Below, one piece after another: positions 1 to 11,802 of a stretch of DNA of 64,000 nt. Position 1 is the stretch's first letter, and the number at the start of each line of letters is the position of its first letter. Where the stretch lies: contig CAHIKZ030001813.1 in assembly GCA_903632075.3 (NCBI GenBank), forward strand, positions 1,847,001 through 1,911,000, written 5' to 3'. The notes under the pieces are model-generated. The model made no database searches. It was given only the letters and a program-made list of their open reading frames with translations, and was not told where the DNA came from. Made by a program: the position numbers and the translations under genes. Source of the stretch: Acanthosepion pharaonis. Its lineage: Eukaryota > Mollusca > Cephalopoda > Sepiida > Sepiidae.

Positions 1-96
1 ATCTATTATTATTATAATACTCTCTGATTTACATTAAGTTCTCTTTGGCTTAATATCCTCCATAGAATTATCCATACCAGTCACAAATTTGTATTA

Positions 97-137
97 TACA
101 CACACACGCACACACATACAGAGAGAGAGAGAGAGAG

Positions 138-205
<68 letters not shown>
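97..205. repeat. Compound microsatellite (CA)n(GA)n(CA)n(TA)n
   Basis: Runs of CA, GA, CA and then about 55 bases of TA. It forms the left border of the palindromic element that follows. Confidence 0.97.
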
Positions 206-209
<4 letters not shown>

Positions 210-330
210 GCAAATATATGGATATAGATCCGACAGTATGAAGAAAAACAAACAAAAATCCTTATATACAATTATGCTGTTTTAATGTTAATATGTCAAC
301 GTCGGATGTTTCGGTCTAATAAACCATTTT

Positions 331-410
331 CACAGCGTCGCCCACGTGATGACAACGTGACCATGTTTTTCACAGCGTCGCCCACGTGATGACAACGTGA
401 CCATGTTTTA
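331..410. repeat. 40-bp tandem duplication
   Basis: A 40-bp unit starting CACAGCGTCGCCCACGTGAT occurs twice without a visible difference, at 331-370 and 371-410. It lies between the arms of the palindromic element and is more GC-rich than its surroundings. Confidence 0.93.
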
Positions 411-517
411 AACGGAGCGCTGATCTTATAAAACTTTCAGTTATCTGTTTGGATAAGTCTTGTTCTTATGTACATCGTCTTTGTCATGTTGAATTGATAT
501 GTTAATTATATTTTATG

Positions 518-569
518 AATATGTCCCGAAGATGATTTATTAGACCGAAACGTCCGACGTTGACATATT
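518..569 (+). ncRNA. Hammerhead-like motif, family F2
   Basis: Stem I is 8 bp and perfect (AATATGTC at 518-525 with GACATATT at 562-569). The core at 526-532 is CCGAAGA, where the consensus is CUGANGA, so U4 is changed to C. One extra U follows, then a weak stem II (534-546), GAA at 547-549, stem III ACGU...ACGU (550-560) and an unpaired U at 561 where cleavage would occur. The layout is type I hammerhead with open stem I. Activity is doubtful because of the core change and the extra base. Confidence 0.6.
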
Positions 570-631
570 AACATTAAAACAGCATAATTGTATATAAGTA
601 TTTTTGTTTGTTTTTTCCGTATATTTTTCTT

Positions 632-635
<4 letters not shown>

Positions 636-700
<65 letters not shown>
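636..700. repeat. (TA)n microsatellite
   Basis: About 65 bases of TA directly following the right arm of the F2 element, so it is probably that element's tail. Confidence 0.97.
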
Positions 701-704
<4 letters not shown>

Positions 705-734
705 AGCTTCCCAATCACCTAATATATGTAATGT

Positions 735-1380
735 TTATATATGTACATTAAATCTGTTCCAAAGTTTAACATAACCGGGGGTGATAGTGGAGACAAGCTT
801 GCACTGCCATGGCATGAGCTTCAAATAGCCTCTGATTACTATGTTCAGCTTCAATCCGGAGATGTGAGAAGGTTGACCTCTGAAACAATCTCCTTCAAGT
901 ATTTGGAGCTTATCAGATCGGGATGGCAGTCTAATTAGAAGAAGATATACCCTTATCTTAAATTCCCGTTGCCTTGCGGCCAGATCCATGAACGTAATAA
1001 TCAATGGAAGTAAATCCAGACAGAAAATCAGGATTGGAGCTCAGAAATAGATTGACTGTCCACACTGACAAACTGCCGTCATCTCCTGCAGCCAAACCGA
1101 CTTGAAATATAATTGTATTCCCCTGGGTCTTGTCAACCCGATGGCCATTTTGTCTTTGCAGTGCATGGCCTACATATAGCATCGCCCAAGCTTATAGGTT
1201 GGAGAGGACACTTTAGGCTCGCCATCAAGGGATTGAATTTTGACCAAACAGGATGCCACCATTATCTCTTGAGATAAACGGATGCCTTCTGTAGCAAAAA
1301 AATAATTGAAATAAGAAATGGAAACCTGGAAATTCCACCAATGTGTACTTTTCGTGTCCATGGAATACTTGGTATGCATA
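735..1380 (-). other. Unidentified coding-like block
   Basis: Three minus-strand frames abut here: 1379-1170, 1182-958 and 1004-735. Base composition is more balanced than the flanks and stops are sparser. The frames overlap slightly, as expected from a decayed reading frame with frameshifts. I recognise no domain. It may be a degenerate transposon fragment, or an old exon or processed pseudogene. No splice sites or convincing start are visible. Confidence 0.3.
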
Positions 1381-2372
1381 ATGAGATTTCAAAGATATTC
1401 TAGAATCAAGTCGTAGGAAAGGCTCTCAAGTTAATGGAGAAAATCGGTGAGACAAATAGGCCATCATAAAAAGAAAAGGTTAAATATCACTATCTGAATT
1501 TCTGAGTCGAGGATTTAACAATATTTACATGCGGACTGTTGTCCCCATCTTTGTTGTCACAACGGTTCTAAATAAATACGATATGGAAGCCATTAATGAA
1601 TAAAGAAAGAAAAAGTAATAGCAAGGCTTGAACAGTGCAGTCCAGTGTGATAAGTAGCAACAGCAGCACTCATCTGTTCGCAGATCCTATTTAAAATTCA
1701 AAGTTCTCAACGCAGAATTGTCCCACGGTATAATAAGCCTAGTGGATTAAAATGTTGTTTCGTGAATTTGGTGACAACTTTTCAGAATTCTCTGACGCTT
1801 ACCTACTTAATGATGACCAAAGAGCAGAACCACCGTAACTTTGTAATAACAACAACAAAAAATAATTCAAGAGGCAAAAGAAAATGTGACTAAAAGTAGC
1901 ACAAAAATACTTAGTAGTGTGGTTATCGGGCAAAATTAATTCTACTCAAAAGAACGAGATTCACAGATAAGTAGTCATTTTAAAAGGCCAATAATCGATG
2001 ACGCCATGTTTTAATGTATCCAATTCTTTTTTTCTTTCGGTTTCTTCTTACAGATTTATTAGGAAATCTATTCAAATTGAAGAATCTAAATTTAAAGTTC
2101 TGCACAGTGAATAACTATCAATTTTCGAACATATCTGTCTCAAACAGTTATCTATTAAAATTCAATCGAAGTCTTGTTTGACCATCCTTTTATTTACCTT
2201 TTTTTCTCACTTTCTACACCTTTGTTCAGACAGCAATGTCTCCATAATTTAAGCAACTTAGTTGTTTATTATCCTATATACTTCTGAAAATAGACAGTGT
2301 TACTGGGTTTAAAAGTTTTATACCAACTTTCTGGACAGATATAAGATTCCGGAAAATTCTCTCACTAGTTAT
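1381..2372. other. Unannotated AT-rich DNA
   Basis: Nothing recognisable except bases 1525-1575, which match on the minus strand the stretch downstream of the F4 hammerhead-like motif (see 26560-26665), but without the ribozyme core. Confidence 0.6.
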
Positions 2373-2900
2373 CAATGACTGCCAACTTTTCAGCAGTAAT
2401 CGTTTAACTTGGGAAATTTATTGCAGTTCAGTTTTGTTTTTAATCGTTTTGTATGTGTATGTCACTAAGAGAAAGTGTAGTTTTTTTTATTTTTATATTA
2501 TGGGTGAAAATAACAAAGTTTAATTTGAATTCCTTAAGCAGATGTTAATCGACATAAATTCTAAGATCTGTTAATCAATTTTTAGTTGAAGTTTCAAGAT
2601 ACAGTCTCATTCAAATATGCCTGATACGAATTAATATAGCCGCCAGCATTTAGGCAGTAATAGTTTAACTCAGTGAATGTAATGCAGTTTAGTTTTCTAA
2701 AATCTTTTTTATGTATATTTCAGCAAGAGGAAATGTCTTTTTTTAGTTTTTCTCTTATTCAACTGTCAGAGAAGTAAATAAGTTTAATTCGAAATTTCGA
2801 AAGCAGAAGTTTTCCGACATAAATTCTCTGTGCTGTTAATTGATTTTAGTGACATTTTCAGTATGCATACATTGGATGGAATACGCCTGGTACGAAGTAA
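2373..2900. repeat. Tandem duplication, period about 261-266 bp
   Basis: Bases 2373-2638 and 2639-2900 align along their length. Shared landmarks include GCAGTAAT.GTTTAACT (near 2393 and 2654), CATAAATTCT (near 2552 and 2818) and CTG.TACGAA (2621 and 2887). The copies differ at many positions, so the duplication is old. No coding potential is seen. Confidence 0.85.
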
Positions 2901-3089
2901 CATGTTTATTCATTTCATTGACGTAATATCTTTACCTACGTCTGACTGAATATTCAGAAATTTAAACTCAGCATTGTAATTAGTTTTATTCTTAAGGTAA
3001 GAACACTTCTGTTGAGTAAATAGGTTCGCCTATTGTCCGGTTGACACGCCTCTGTGGCCTTTTGGGCAGAAGATATTTAACGTTTGTTC

Positions 3090-3205
3090 CATGTAAACAG
3101 GAATGGGTCTCCGGTTCCTTTTAAAGTATTTTCACTCTCTTTCAATCCCAGTAGGCCCCTGCGTCTTATCACCTTGCTTGAGATGAATTTATTAAAGACA
3201 AATGA
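3090..3205 (+). mobile_element. CR1/Jockey-type LINE 3' end fragment
   Basis: This matches the terminal segment found at 11140-11230, 32640-32745, 59395-59475 and 60840-60925, including a shared end motif of the form CCTTGCTTG.GATGAA. Only the 3' untranslated end is present. Confidence 0.65.
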
Positions 3206-3416
3206 CCTTGCCGACCTTAAAACAGACGTTCAAGACAATGATCGAGAAAATAAGGTTTTCCGTGAAGTATGCATTAATGATAAAGTGATTTAGTAACATT
3301 CAAAATATGCAATATCAATTATTCACGCTACCAATACATTACACTCTCTTAGATTACGGATGCATAGATTAACAGAGTAGAATCAATTAACCCTTGAATA
3401 ACAATGACGCATTATT

Positions 3417-3645
3417 AGAGTAGCACCTGTGTATCGTCTATCATCTAATTATAGTAGTATCTGTGTATGATCGATCATGCAATTCAAGTAGTATCTGTGT
3501 AACATCTATAATGAATTTGAGTAGAATCTGTGTATCATCTATAATGAATTCGAATAGTATCTGTGCATCATCTATAATGTAATTTCAGTTTTATCGGTGT
3601 ACAGTCTATAATGTAATTCGGTAGTATTTGTGTATCTTTATTGTA
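3417..3645. repeat. Minisatellite, about 33-bp unit, about 7 copies
   Basis: The repeated core is AGTAGTATCTGTGTATCATC followed by TATAATGTAATTC. About seven imperfect copies run head to tail. They have diverged from one another, so the array is not recent. Confidence 0.9.
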
Positions 3646-5413
3646 ACGTACATATACCATGAATTGCGGCGTACAAGTCGACGTGGTGTACAAGTCGACC
3701 TTAAGATTTTTAGCTCAAAATTCTGAAATAGTCCTATACCTAACATTGTTTGATCTCTGGTAGGCAACCAGTGGCAATTGGTAATCGAAGTCAGGCTACA
3801 TTATGTTTTAATCTGCGCCAAAACTCCATCATGCTTGTTGCAATCGTCAGGCCTGACGGTTGCGTCTAGCATGAAACAGTCTGTAACCTTTGATTGTTGA
3901 CTTCAATGTTCACTTTATATATATATATATATATATACCTACGAAAGATATTGCTGTTGAAATTCTTTCATTTGTACAAAAACTGGAAAAAGTTTACAAC
4001 ATCGAGAAGCTTTATGCATAAAATATAAAGAAAGGAACCCACATCAATAAAAGTTCATCAAAATTAGAACATAGCATACTAAAAAAATTTCAATAAAAAT
4101 TTTAAATAATTATAAAAATAAAATTCACGAACTTTCATGTGAATATGCAAGACGCGACATTTGAAAAATCGACGACATAAATAACTTTGCAAATGTTTCC
4201 GATTGCATGAAAACATTTTATCATCGGAACATTTAATGTTAAAGGACTTGTGAAAAAAAAGGAAAGCAGGTATTATTGGATCTCACGTTGATAATTATAC
4301 CATTAATACATGTTTACCCCAAGAAAGCAATGTCTTAACACAAGTTAATAGTTTTGCAAAATGGTTTGTCATCAATACCAAATGGAAGATTAACATTCAT
4401 AGACATCGATATTAAAGAAATACCAGCGAGATTCCATTATTCTCCATGAACAAAACTTTGAGGAGCGTGAAAGATCTGTAGCACTTTTGTGAAATAACAC
4501 AGAAGAGTGAGTTTTTGAAATGATTGGTAAGAAATATTTTAGAAGTCCCTGGAGACGAGACATCATCATAATTTACATCGTGTCTTCAAGTTATAGTAGC
4601 TCTGATCATGATGATGATGATGACAAAAGTAGGTGTAAAGACTTCTCCAAATGTAAATCATTAAAACTTAGCAACTTATTATTTTAAAAAAGTAAATCAA
4701 TCCAATTGTCTATTTGATTTCAAGATTAGGAAATTTAATTTGAGAAGAATTGTAAAAAAAAAATAAAAAGAAAGTAAGAATTATTGCTTCCGGACATTGT
4801 TTGTTTTAATATTGATGCATATTGTCTCCATTTAAGCAAAATCAAAGAATTTCAGTTAATATCGGTTTTAGATAGATCAAGTTAATAGCTTTAAAAACAG
4901 ACGTTAATATTATGGAAATAGTTTTGTCACCAATGCAAAACAGACGAATAATATCCATAGACATTGAAAAGCGCCAGAATATCAGCTTCGCAGTTCAAGA
5001 GAAATAAGAAGATACAAATATTCAAATACACAGAAGAAAATTAATATTAAGTCAATGAGAATAATATCTAAAATAACCATATCATAGATATTGAACAACT
5101 ACATTAAAAGAACAATCAATAGAATACCACCGTTCCCTCTTAGAGCATTGAATAGAGTAGAAGACCTGTAGTAGGTTAGCACAGGTCACAGACGTTTTAG
5201 AGCTGATGTGAGTTATTTATAATGTCGCTGAATGTGAGAAATCAAATTGATTTACAGCGTCAATTAAAGTCGATGAATTCAACGCCAGCCGAAAAGTACT
5301 CACACATTGGAGAATGTATTTTCAAATAAAATATGAGCCTAAGATAAAGAAACATGGTAAAAAAATAAGAAACAAATAATTAACAATGAATTTTCGTTGG
5401 TTTTGTAACTAAA

Positions 5414-5416
<3 letters not shown>
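3646..5416. other. Unannotated AT-rich DNA
   Basis: Apart from a short (TA)n at 3916-3937 and a GATGAT run near 4605, I see no gene, repeat family or structured element. Confidence 0.6.

Positions 5417-5476
<60 letters not shown>
5417..5476. repeat. (TA)n microsatellite
   Basis: Sixty bases of uninterrupted TA. Confidence 0.97.
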
Positions 5477-5478
<2 letters not shown>

Positions 5479-5689
5479 TAAAAGTCAGTTTTCTTTATTG
5501 GTCGTGTGATACATCAAACCAACGCTCCCATATTTTGAAGAAAGCCATTGTTGACATGATGATCAATATCGGCCAATATTTTCTTTGGCACGGGGGTTCA
5601 ATTATATACCAAATAATATTTATCATACCATTACTTATCGCCTTATCATCATTTGTCTACCGTAGTCGAGATCATAGAGCCAATTTGAA

Positions 5690-5925
5690 CAATCCTTTCC
5701 TTTAGCTGTATAGTATGTGCTACGCCAGGGTTACATACAGTTTGGAATTCAGAGTTACTTTCTTCTAAACCGGTTACCACCCGAGAGAAGAGAATTCATT
5801 ATTTTCCCAAGGGTATTAGCACTTAAGTGAACGTAATTAATTAGACTGGAATTCGAACTCGCCTCTCCGATTCTCCTCTTCATATCCTAGAAGCCTGCAC
5901 CGTTGATTCAAATAAGAATGGATTC
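5690..5925 (-). mobile_element. tRNA-Arg-like SINE fragment
   Basis: On the minus strand it contains a B-box-like GCGAGTTCGAATTCCAG (about 5850-5866), then the family body with GCTAATACCCTTGGGAAAA and CTCTTCTCTC. The same body occurs at 9260, 21280 and 43360. The 5' head is not recognisable here. Confidence 0.72.
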
Positions 5926-5929
5926 ATAC

Positions 5930-7865
5930 TTGTCGGAATGTTGCAACAAAACTGAGAATCATTTTAATAGGCAACTTTTTTTTCCAAACTTCACTCCACT
6001 AATTAGGTATACGTAAGCTTTAAAATGAATTTTCAATTATGAAAAAGCTTTCTTGACGCTTTCATTTTAACTTTAATTGAAAGCTAAAAGATTTAAAATT
6101 TATTATTTCCAGTAAGCTAAATACTCTGTGGTATATTTCAAACAGAAGTTTTATTGTTCGTAATTGATTTTTTTTCCATTAAATTCGATCAAAACAGCCA
6201 TTTTTTACGCATTTGTAAACAAAAGTTAATTCTAATTTTAAAAATCTTGCAAAAATAAAATGTGTACTTCTGAAACGTTATTTGAGATACATTAGCAAAT
6301 TTAAAGTTGAATTAAGCTGATTTGAAACAAATATTACTTATAGCATAAAATGTTATTTACAAACATTTCTTAATTACGAGATCCTGTTTTTCTGACTTGT
6401 TAATCGATTTATTTAAATCCGGTTGAGTACTGAATGTGTTCATAGTTAAGTATGGTGAAGCAGACGATAAAGTTTTTTTCATCGTAAGGGAGAGCAAACC
6501 TTAAAACACGTGACTTTAAATGCTAGATTTATCGTTTTGTACAAACATACTTCAGAAATCCTGCACGCGTAATGACACATACAAAAATAAATCGAAATTC
6601 TTTTTATAATATTCGGGTTTGTCAGATTGTCATAAGCTTTACAATATATGATTAGTAAATACAGTTTTACTTAACAAGAATATTTCGTAAGAATTCTTTC
6701 ACTGAAAGTGATTTCTAAACGATTTAAAATCTTTATAATTTATTCAACATAAAATTGTAAAAAATGAAAACAAATCTCTTAAAAATTCATTTTTCGTCAA
6801 AAAATTATTTCAGACAATATTGTCTTTAATACATATTATTCAGAAAAGCTATTAAAACTTCCATAATTAAATAATGCTTACTCTTATGTCGTTTTTTTAT
6901 CGATTCAGGACGGATTTTCGGTACGACCGGATCCGATTTTTGCAAAAAAAGAATTCTTTGATTTAAATTCATCAAAGAATTCTGCGTTTAACTAATATAG
7001 TCCCTAAAATTAGCTCGTTGAATTTTGTCAAATTTTCATAAAATTAATTAAGGGTCTGAAACTCATGTAAAAAATATTTTCAACAACATTTTCTAATAAG
7101 AAAACTTTACAAAATAATTTCATTCAACTGTAAATAAGTACTGAAAATTTCATTAAAATCCGACAATTATTTGATTTTTTGTAAGAATTTCCAAATGAAT
7201 GACTCACCGTAAAAAAAGAGACCAAAAGTTATTATGCGAAAAATTAGTACAACCGGTACGTCTTTTTGTAGGTTTTTCGCGAAGGTACCTATTCTATTAT
7301 CTAATTTTGGGATCTTCAGCGAATTGTAGCCTATAGTTTATTGATCTTATCTGATAGTTGTGCACCCCCCCTCCGTGCTGCTATACGCTATCTACTTCAA
7401 GGTTCGGAGTCTTGCGCTTTAAGCGATGCCCTTCTGTATACCTCCGTTGTTAAGTTGTTATTTGAGTAACTATTGCCTTTCTATAAAGCTAAACCATTCT
7501 GGCTGTTCATATACAGCTTTTTTCAACAAAATGGAGCTCACATAATTACGGCTCATTGGATTTCGTTTCTTTTTCTGACCATTCTCAAATAAACCTTATT
7601 GATTGCTGTACGTGAAAATTCTAGTAACACAGAATTTCTTAAAATACTCGAACTCACGCGTCTGGCACCAACGAAGACGCTACATTGAAAATCCCTTTAA
7701 TAATCTATCTTTCTCATAGTGACGTCACCATGCTTAAATATTTATCCATCAAAGCAGTGGTACGTCATTGGCTTATTTAATTTTTTCATAAAAGAGCGGA
7801 AATTCAGAAGACAGATTAAAACGATTGACATTGCATTTAAATTTTAGAAAACAAAATAAAATTAA
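5930..7865. other. Unannotated AT-rich DNA
   Basis: No gene or repeat family is recognised. A small perfect inverted repeat (AGAATTCTTTGAT and its complement) lies at about 6949-6982. Confidence 0.6.
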
Positions 7866-8360
7866 AAATGTAAAAAGCCGGTAGAGAGTTCCACAAGCTA
7901 GAAATGTGAGAGATAAAAATGTTAGCCTATAATATACGATTCAATTTAGCAATTAAATCTGTAAACTGCTGAGACATAGCTGCTAATCTAATACCGCGCG
8001 TAAATTCCTAAATCGAGGTACCAAAGATGAACACCCATTAGAAAAATTACCATGAATATATTTACAAAAAAAACTTAAGGAGATGGAAAAGTGACTGAAG
8101 CCAAGATACAAGTTTTCCTCGGATTTTATCAAGGGTCTTCAAATACATAGTAGAAAATTCAGAACTTATGTGACAACAATATTCAATGCATGGACAAATG
8201 GTAGACTTATAAATGTGTAAGATAGATTCTAGTGAGAAAACACCTTGAACGACACAGTGAACCAACTCTGCTAGCAATTAATTCAATATAATCTTTCCAC
8301 TTAAAGGAAAACGTTAGTCAGAGAAGGCGCAATTTTTAGGGTGGGATTATCGCTAGTGAA
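7866..8360 (-). pseudogene. CR1/Jockey-type LINE ORF2 C-terminal relic
   Basis: The frame at 8277-8062 encodes a segment containing IYKSTICPCIEYCCHIS, which matches the non-LTR reverse transcriptase thumb region (usual form: Y.s.I.P..eYc..iW). Beyond a stop, further minus-strand frames down to about 7866 resemble the typical ORF2 end, including a degraded form of the R(T)..LWNSLP motif. The catalytic domain is absent, so this is a 5'-truncated, frameshifted copy. It is dead as a protein source. Confidence 0.8.
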
Positions 8361-8785
8361 GTGGTAAGTTCCATACGGTAAGATGACAGATCAGACATAC
8401 AACGATGAATGTGACACGCATGTAACCATCATTGAAGAAGTATCAAAGGCTTTCGGAAAGAATATGATTTTTAGGAATGACAATGCTAATGAATATCTGA
8501 ATAAAATGAGTCAATTTGTTCAAAAGAAACCGGTTTATTCGTCCTAATACCTGAAATGTTGTTAGTAATTTCAAATAATTAGGTTAATATTGGTAGACAC
8601 AAATTCACTAGCAAAGATCACCATTGGAATGCTCTCTGTATCGTGAGTAGTCAGGTTCATATAAATAAATGCCACCACTCACAATTCACTGCTGGAACAA
8701 CTGCTAAATCTAGTTTCAGTTAATATTAAAGTTGTCTTTATAAATTTGTTAGCATTACAACATCAATGTTTGCACGGTCAGGATA
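8361..8785. other. Unannotated DNA
   Basis: Nothing is clearly recognised. The 3' half may be decayed upstream sequence of the LINE tail that follows. Confidence 0.5.
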
Positions 8786-8960
8786 CGCCATGCCACTTAC
8801 ATTGTAGCAAACCATCCACGATCCATCCGAATTCCCTCAGCAAGAAGTGAGTTCCACTCGAACAGCTTCTTTCAGCGAATCACTGTTTTGTGGAGCAGAC
8901 TCCCAAGTGGATGTTTCCCCGATCACTATAATCTTAGTCTAGAGTTAACCGTCTTCTTCT
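8786..8960 (+). pseudogene. CR1/Jockey-type LINE 3' tail
   Basis: One plus-strand frame reads through SEFHSNSFFQRITVLWSRLP and a following FP..YN-like motif. This is the characteristic C-terminal end of non-LTR ORF2 proteins (...FF.RT..LWN.LP...FP..Y....FK). It ends directly at a (TTC)n run, which may be the element's simple-repeat tail. Confidence 0.7.
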
Positions 8961-8993
8961 TCTTCTTCTTCTTCTTCTTCTTCTTCTTCTTCT
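8950..8993. repeat. (TTC)n microsatellite
   Basis: About 14 TTC units directly after the LINE tail. Confidence 0.95.
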
Positions 8994-9109
8994 TTCTATC
9001 TATCTATATAACCTACCCCTTAACCTAAACCTCTACTTCAATTGCCCCACAGGCCATGTACAGCATGAACCTTACTGTAAAAAGGTTATATCATGTTGAC
9101 AGAGCGGTC

Positions 9110-9360
9110 CTCGTAGGATCACCATCGCACCTGATCATGACCTAGACTGCTGACTGCTTGGGAATACCAGTTGTTTTAAGCTTGGATGTGCGGGTGATGT
9201 AACTGATATCGGCACGGAATTGTAAATTGCAAGCTCAGTTGCAATTCCAGTTTGGTTTGTTATATTTACTTACGTGCAAATACCCTTGAGAAACGTATAT
9301 TGATCAATCTCTTCTCCCCATTCCCGGTTGAGTGTTAATCAGTAGGCCTTGCATCAATAA
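9110..9360 (+). mobile_element. 5S-tRNA dimeric SINE
   Basis: The head (about 9130-9185) resembles the 3' half of 5S rRNA, including CTGACTGCTTGGGAATACCA, equivalent to the 5S C-box region. It is followed by a tRNA-Arg-like unit (A-box region near 9195-9215, B-box-like CAGTTGCAATTCCAG near 9236) and the family body with AATACCCTTGAGAAA and TCTTCTCCCC. Both RNA polymerase III modules are degraded. Confidence 0.78.
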
Positions 9361-10010
9361 TTCATTATTAATAATCTAAAAATATTTATGGCTTTAAATA
9401 ACCTGCAAAGCAATAAAAACTAAATTAATCAATTTAAAATATGTCTTTATAAACTTTCTGTAATTATATTTTTTAATTAGATAATTCTCTGATTTCCAGT
9501 ATCCTAACTAATTAAGTGAAATTGGGAAAATCCAATAAAATCTTTCCCTATATCATTATTTTTCTTTTAAGTGTCTTACTCCTTCGTGACGTGGGAGATA
9601 ATGAATTTCTGTAAATCCCTATAATTTTGTCGTAAGCAATATTTCCCCCTTATTATACACTGAAATCTTGTTCTACCATACATTTACACAGGTGTGTTAA
9701 GGGATTCCTTTTCGTTTACATCTGCACCACTTCCTTCAATATGGCATGTGTGTACCAGCTTCCCTTTCAAATTGTCTCCCTTTTTCTTAAAATCTGCTCG
9801 TTGATCACATGGTTCATCCATTGCATTGTCTGTATCATTCTGTAGGAAAAGAGATTGTCCAGCATTCACTTTAATACACGAGGACCAAATTTACATAACA
9901 GTTCAATACTATTTTCTTTATTTACAATATTTACATTATTCGGACAATTGTCTTTATTTTTATTGCTATATTCACAACCATAAACAGTCAGAAAAAAGGT
10001 AAATATTGTA
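9361..10010. other. Mostly unannotated; F4 fragment at 9905-9985
   Basis: Bases 9905-9985 resemble the non-ribozyme part of the F4 family (compare 1525-1575 and 26565-26625). The rest is AT-rich with nothing recognised. Confidence 0.55.
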
Positions 10011-10014
10011 AATA

Positions 10015-10205
10015 GTTACACTAACTCGGAAATATGAATAGACTATTTTCTTTGTTTCTGACGGGTTTCTAATGTTTCTTAATACTTTACTTAGCTTTTT
10101 GGAGACAGCTTTTGTTATCTCAATGTGCCTTCGGAGTTCGGTGACGCATTTTACGTCTTCTGTTAATATTCCTCCGTGATATTTAATTTCTTTTTTAACT
10201 TGCTA
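10015..10205 (-). pseudogene. RTE-type LINE ORF fragment
   Basis: On the minus strand one frame reads GGILTEDVKCVTELRRHIE with KAVSKKLSKVL downstream. This matches the RTE reverse transcriptase connection region (usual form: YLGS.it.DG....EI..RI..A..AF..l..iL). Compare the relics at 15690-16295 and 52340-53060. No catalytic box is retained. Confidence 0.75.
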
Positions 10206-10741
10206 ATTTTTAATGTTTTCAGCCCGTTTTAATTCCCAAGGAAATATGTGTATATGTTAACAACGCTAATCAATTAAGTACAAAATCCATTTCTGATATA
10301 GTATTTTTGCCGTTATCATTTTTGTTTTTATAGCCATTTGCTCAGGCGGACCTTTTCCTTGCATTGAGGATTAGAAAAGGGTCATGACAAATGTCTAGGA
10401 GTCCTGTCATTTCTTCACATCTCTTACTCGATAAAACCTTTTTCAGAATAATGGATGTCCCAATCAGTGGTGTTTTCTGAAGCATCTCATTCCAAATCAC
10501 AATCCCAATTTATCCAGACATTTCATTCATTTTTGTCAGTGTTCCGAGAGGACGGCCACAATACCATACGAAATTTATACTTTCTTAAGCTTCTATAAGT
10601 AATATCTCATATTTCAAATCGTGATAATATTTCCCTTTATTTATTTTTCAACTACAATTATTTTCCCCTGGTAGCACGATACTGATGATCCAATATTGTT
10701 TGCCTTCGTTTTGGACAGTTATGTTATCTGTCCTTCTCGCT

Positions 10742-10817
10742 TCAATAATAATAAAAATAATAATAGTAATAATAATAATAATAATAATTATAATTATTAT
10801 TATTATTATTATTATAT
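10742..10817. repeat. (AAT)n/(ATT)n palindromic microsatellite
   Basis: An AAT run passes directly into an ATT run, giving a self-complementary tract. Confidence 0.95.
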
Positions 10818-11235
10818 TTTGTCTTTGCTTTGTGCCGTACGAGTTCGCAAGTTTCAACAAGAGACTTGAGGAGACAACAAGTTTTCTTTGTATCAGATTA
10901 AAACCGACGAGTTTCCATACAATCAAAGAGAAAACACATATAATTCACCATCTCAATGTTGAAATGACGAGATGTAACCGTAAGTTCTATGCTAAAAATT
11001 TCTTCTATCGCACTTCTCGCTTGTGGAACTCTCTTCCAGTTTTTTGCTTTCCAGTCAACTTTGATTTTCAAAGATTTAAATGCAATGTCAATTGTTATCT
11101 TCTGTCTTCTTAATTCCTGTCCTTTTATTGTTCTCTCTCCTTAATAATGTTTTTCTCATATTCTCTAATAATCAGTACCCAGTTGCCTCTTAGTGGATTT
11201 ATTGCCTTACTTGATTTGAAATAATTAAAAATAAA
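10818..11235 (+). pseudogene. CR1/Jockey-type LINE ORF2 C-terminus and 3' end
   Basis: The frame ending at 11113 includes FFYRTSRLWNSLPVFCFP and a following FK.N...YLL, the textbook end of a CR1/Jockey-like ORF2. Its stop is followed by about 120 bp of 3' untranslated sequence ending in TTATTGCCTTACTTGATTTG, a motif shared with the copies near 3170, 32720, 59455 and 60915. It is the best preserved tail of this family in the window. The reverse transcriptase catalytic region is missing. Confidence 0.85.
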
Positions 11236-11389
11236 AGATTGTGGTTATTGAGAGAAATCTATGTAAGATATTTGAAGTACGCATGAGTATGATTTTTTGC
11301 AAATTATATAGTTTAGGATTACCAAGAATTTAATCCACATATTTGTTTGCCCCTTTTGATATAATTCCCGAAGCACCAATAACAAAAGT

Positions 11390-11802
11390 TAACTAGCAGT
11401 AGAGCCCGGCGTTGCCCGAGGATGTAACAGTAAGAGATAGATCAAGTATCGACCATCATAAAGACTGAAAAATAAAATTGACAAAGATTATTGATTAAGG
11501 TTGACGGACACGCATGTCTTAATTGTTTTTTTTTTTTTTTTACGAATTGGTCAAACCCAAATTCAAACAAAACATTGTTTACAATCGTTATGAGTCTATC
11601 GATTGGTGAATAGAATTTTATTATAAACAATTGTCTTGTAAATGGAATTTTTAAAGCATTCTGAATGTAAATAAAGAAAAAAAGTGTTCAAGACAATAAG
11701 AAATACTACCTGCCAAAAAAAAAGTGGATGTTTGCTTTATCGGCTGAAAAATGTAAGAAATCCGATCCCATATATAAAGGAACACACACACACACACACA
11801 CA
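11390..11802 (+). mobile_element. Non-autonomous element starting CCCGGCGTTGCCCG, (CA)n tail
   Basis: The 5' part contains AGCAGTAGAGCCCGGCGTTG, a head motif I associate with short RTE-related repeats in invertebrates. The 3' part contains ATCGGCTGAAAAATGTAAGA and ends in (CA)n at about 11783-11802. The same 3' part and tail recur at 13960-14040. Its boundaries are inferred. Confidence 0.5.

Larger units (their letters stand above)
236..640. mobile_element. Palindromic element F2 with (TA)n on both sides
   Basis: Bases 238-323 are repeated in inverted orientation at 535-640: both arms contain the string from the hammerhead 3' half through an AT-rich stretch to a T-rich end, and each arm runs outward into (TA)n. 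I read this as two 3' ends of one short retroelement joined head to head. Only the right arm keeps a hammerhead-like core. The spacer holds a 40-bp tandem duplication. No coding capacity is seen. Confidence 0.8.
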
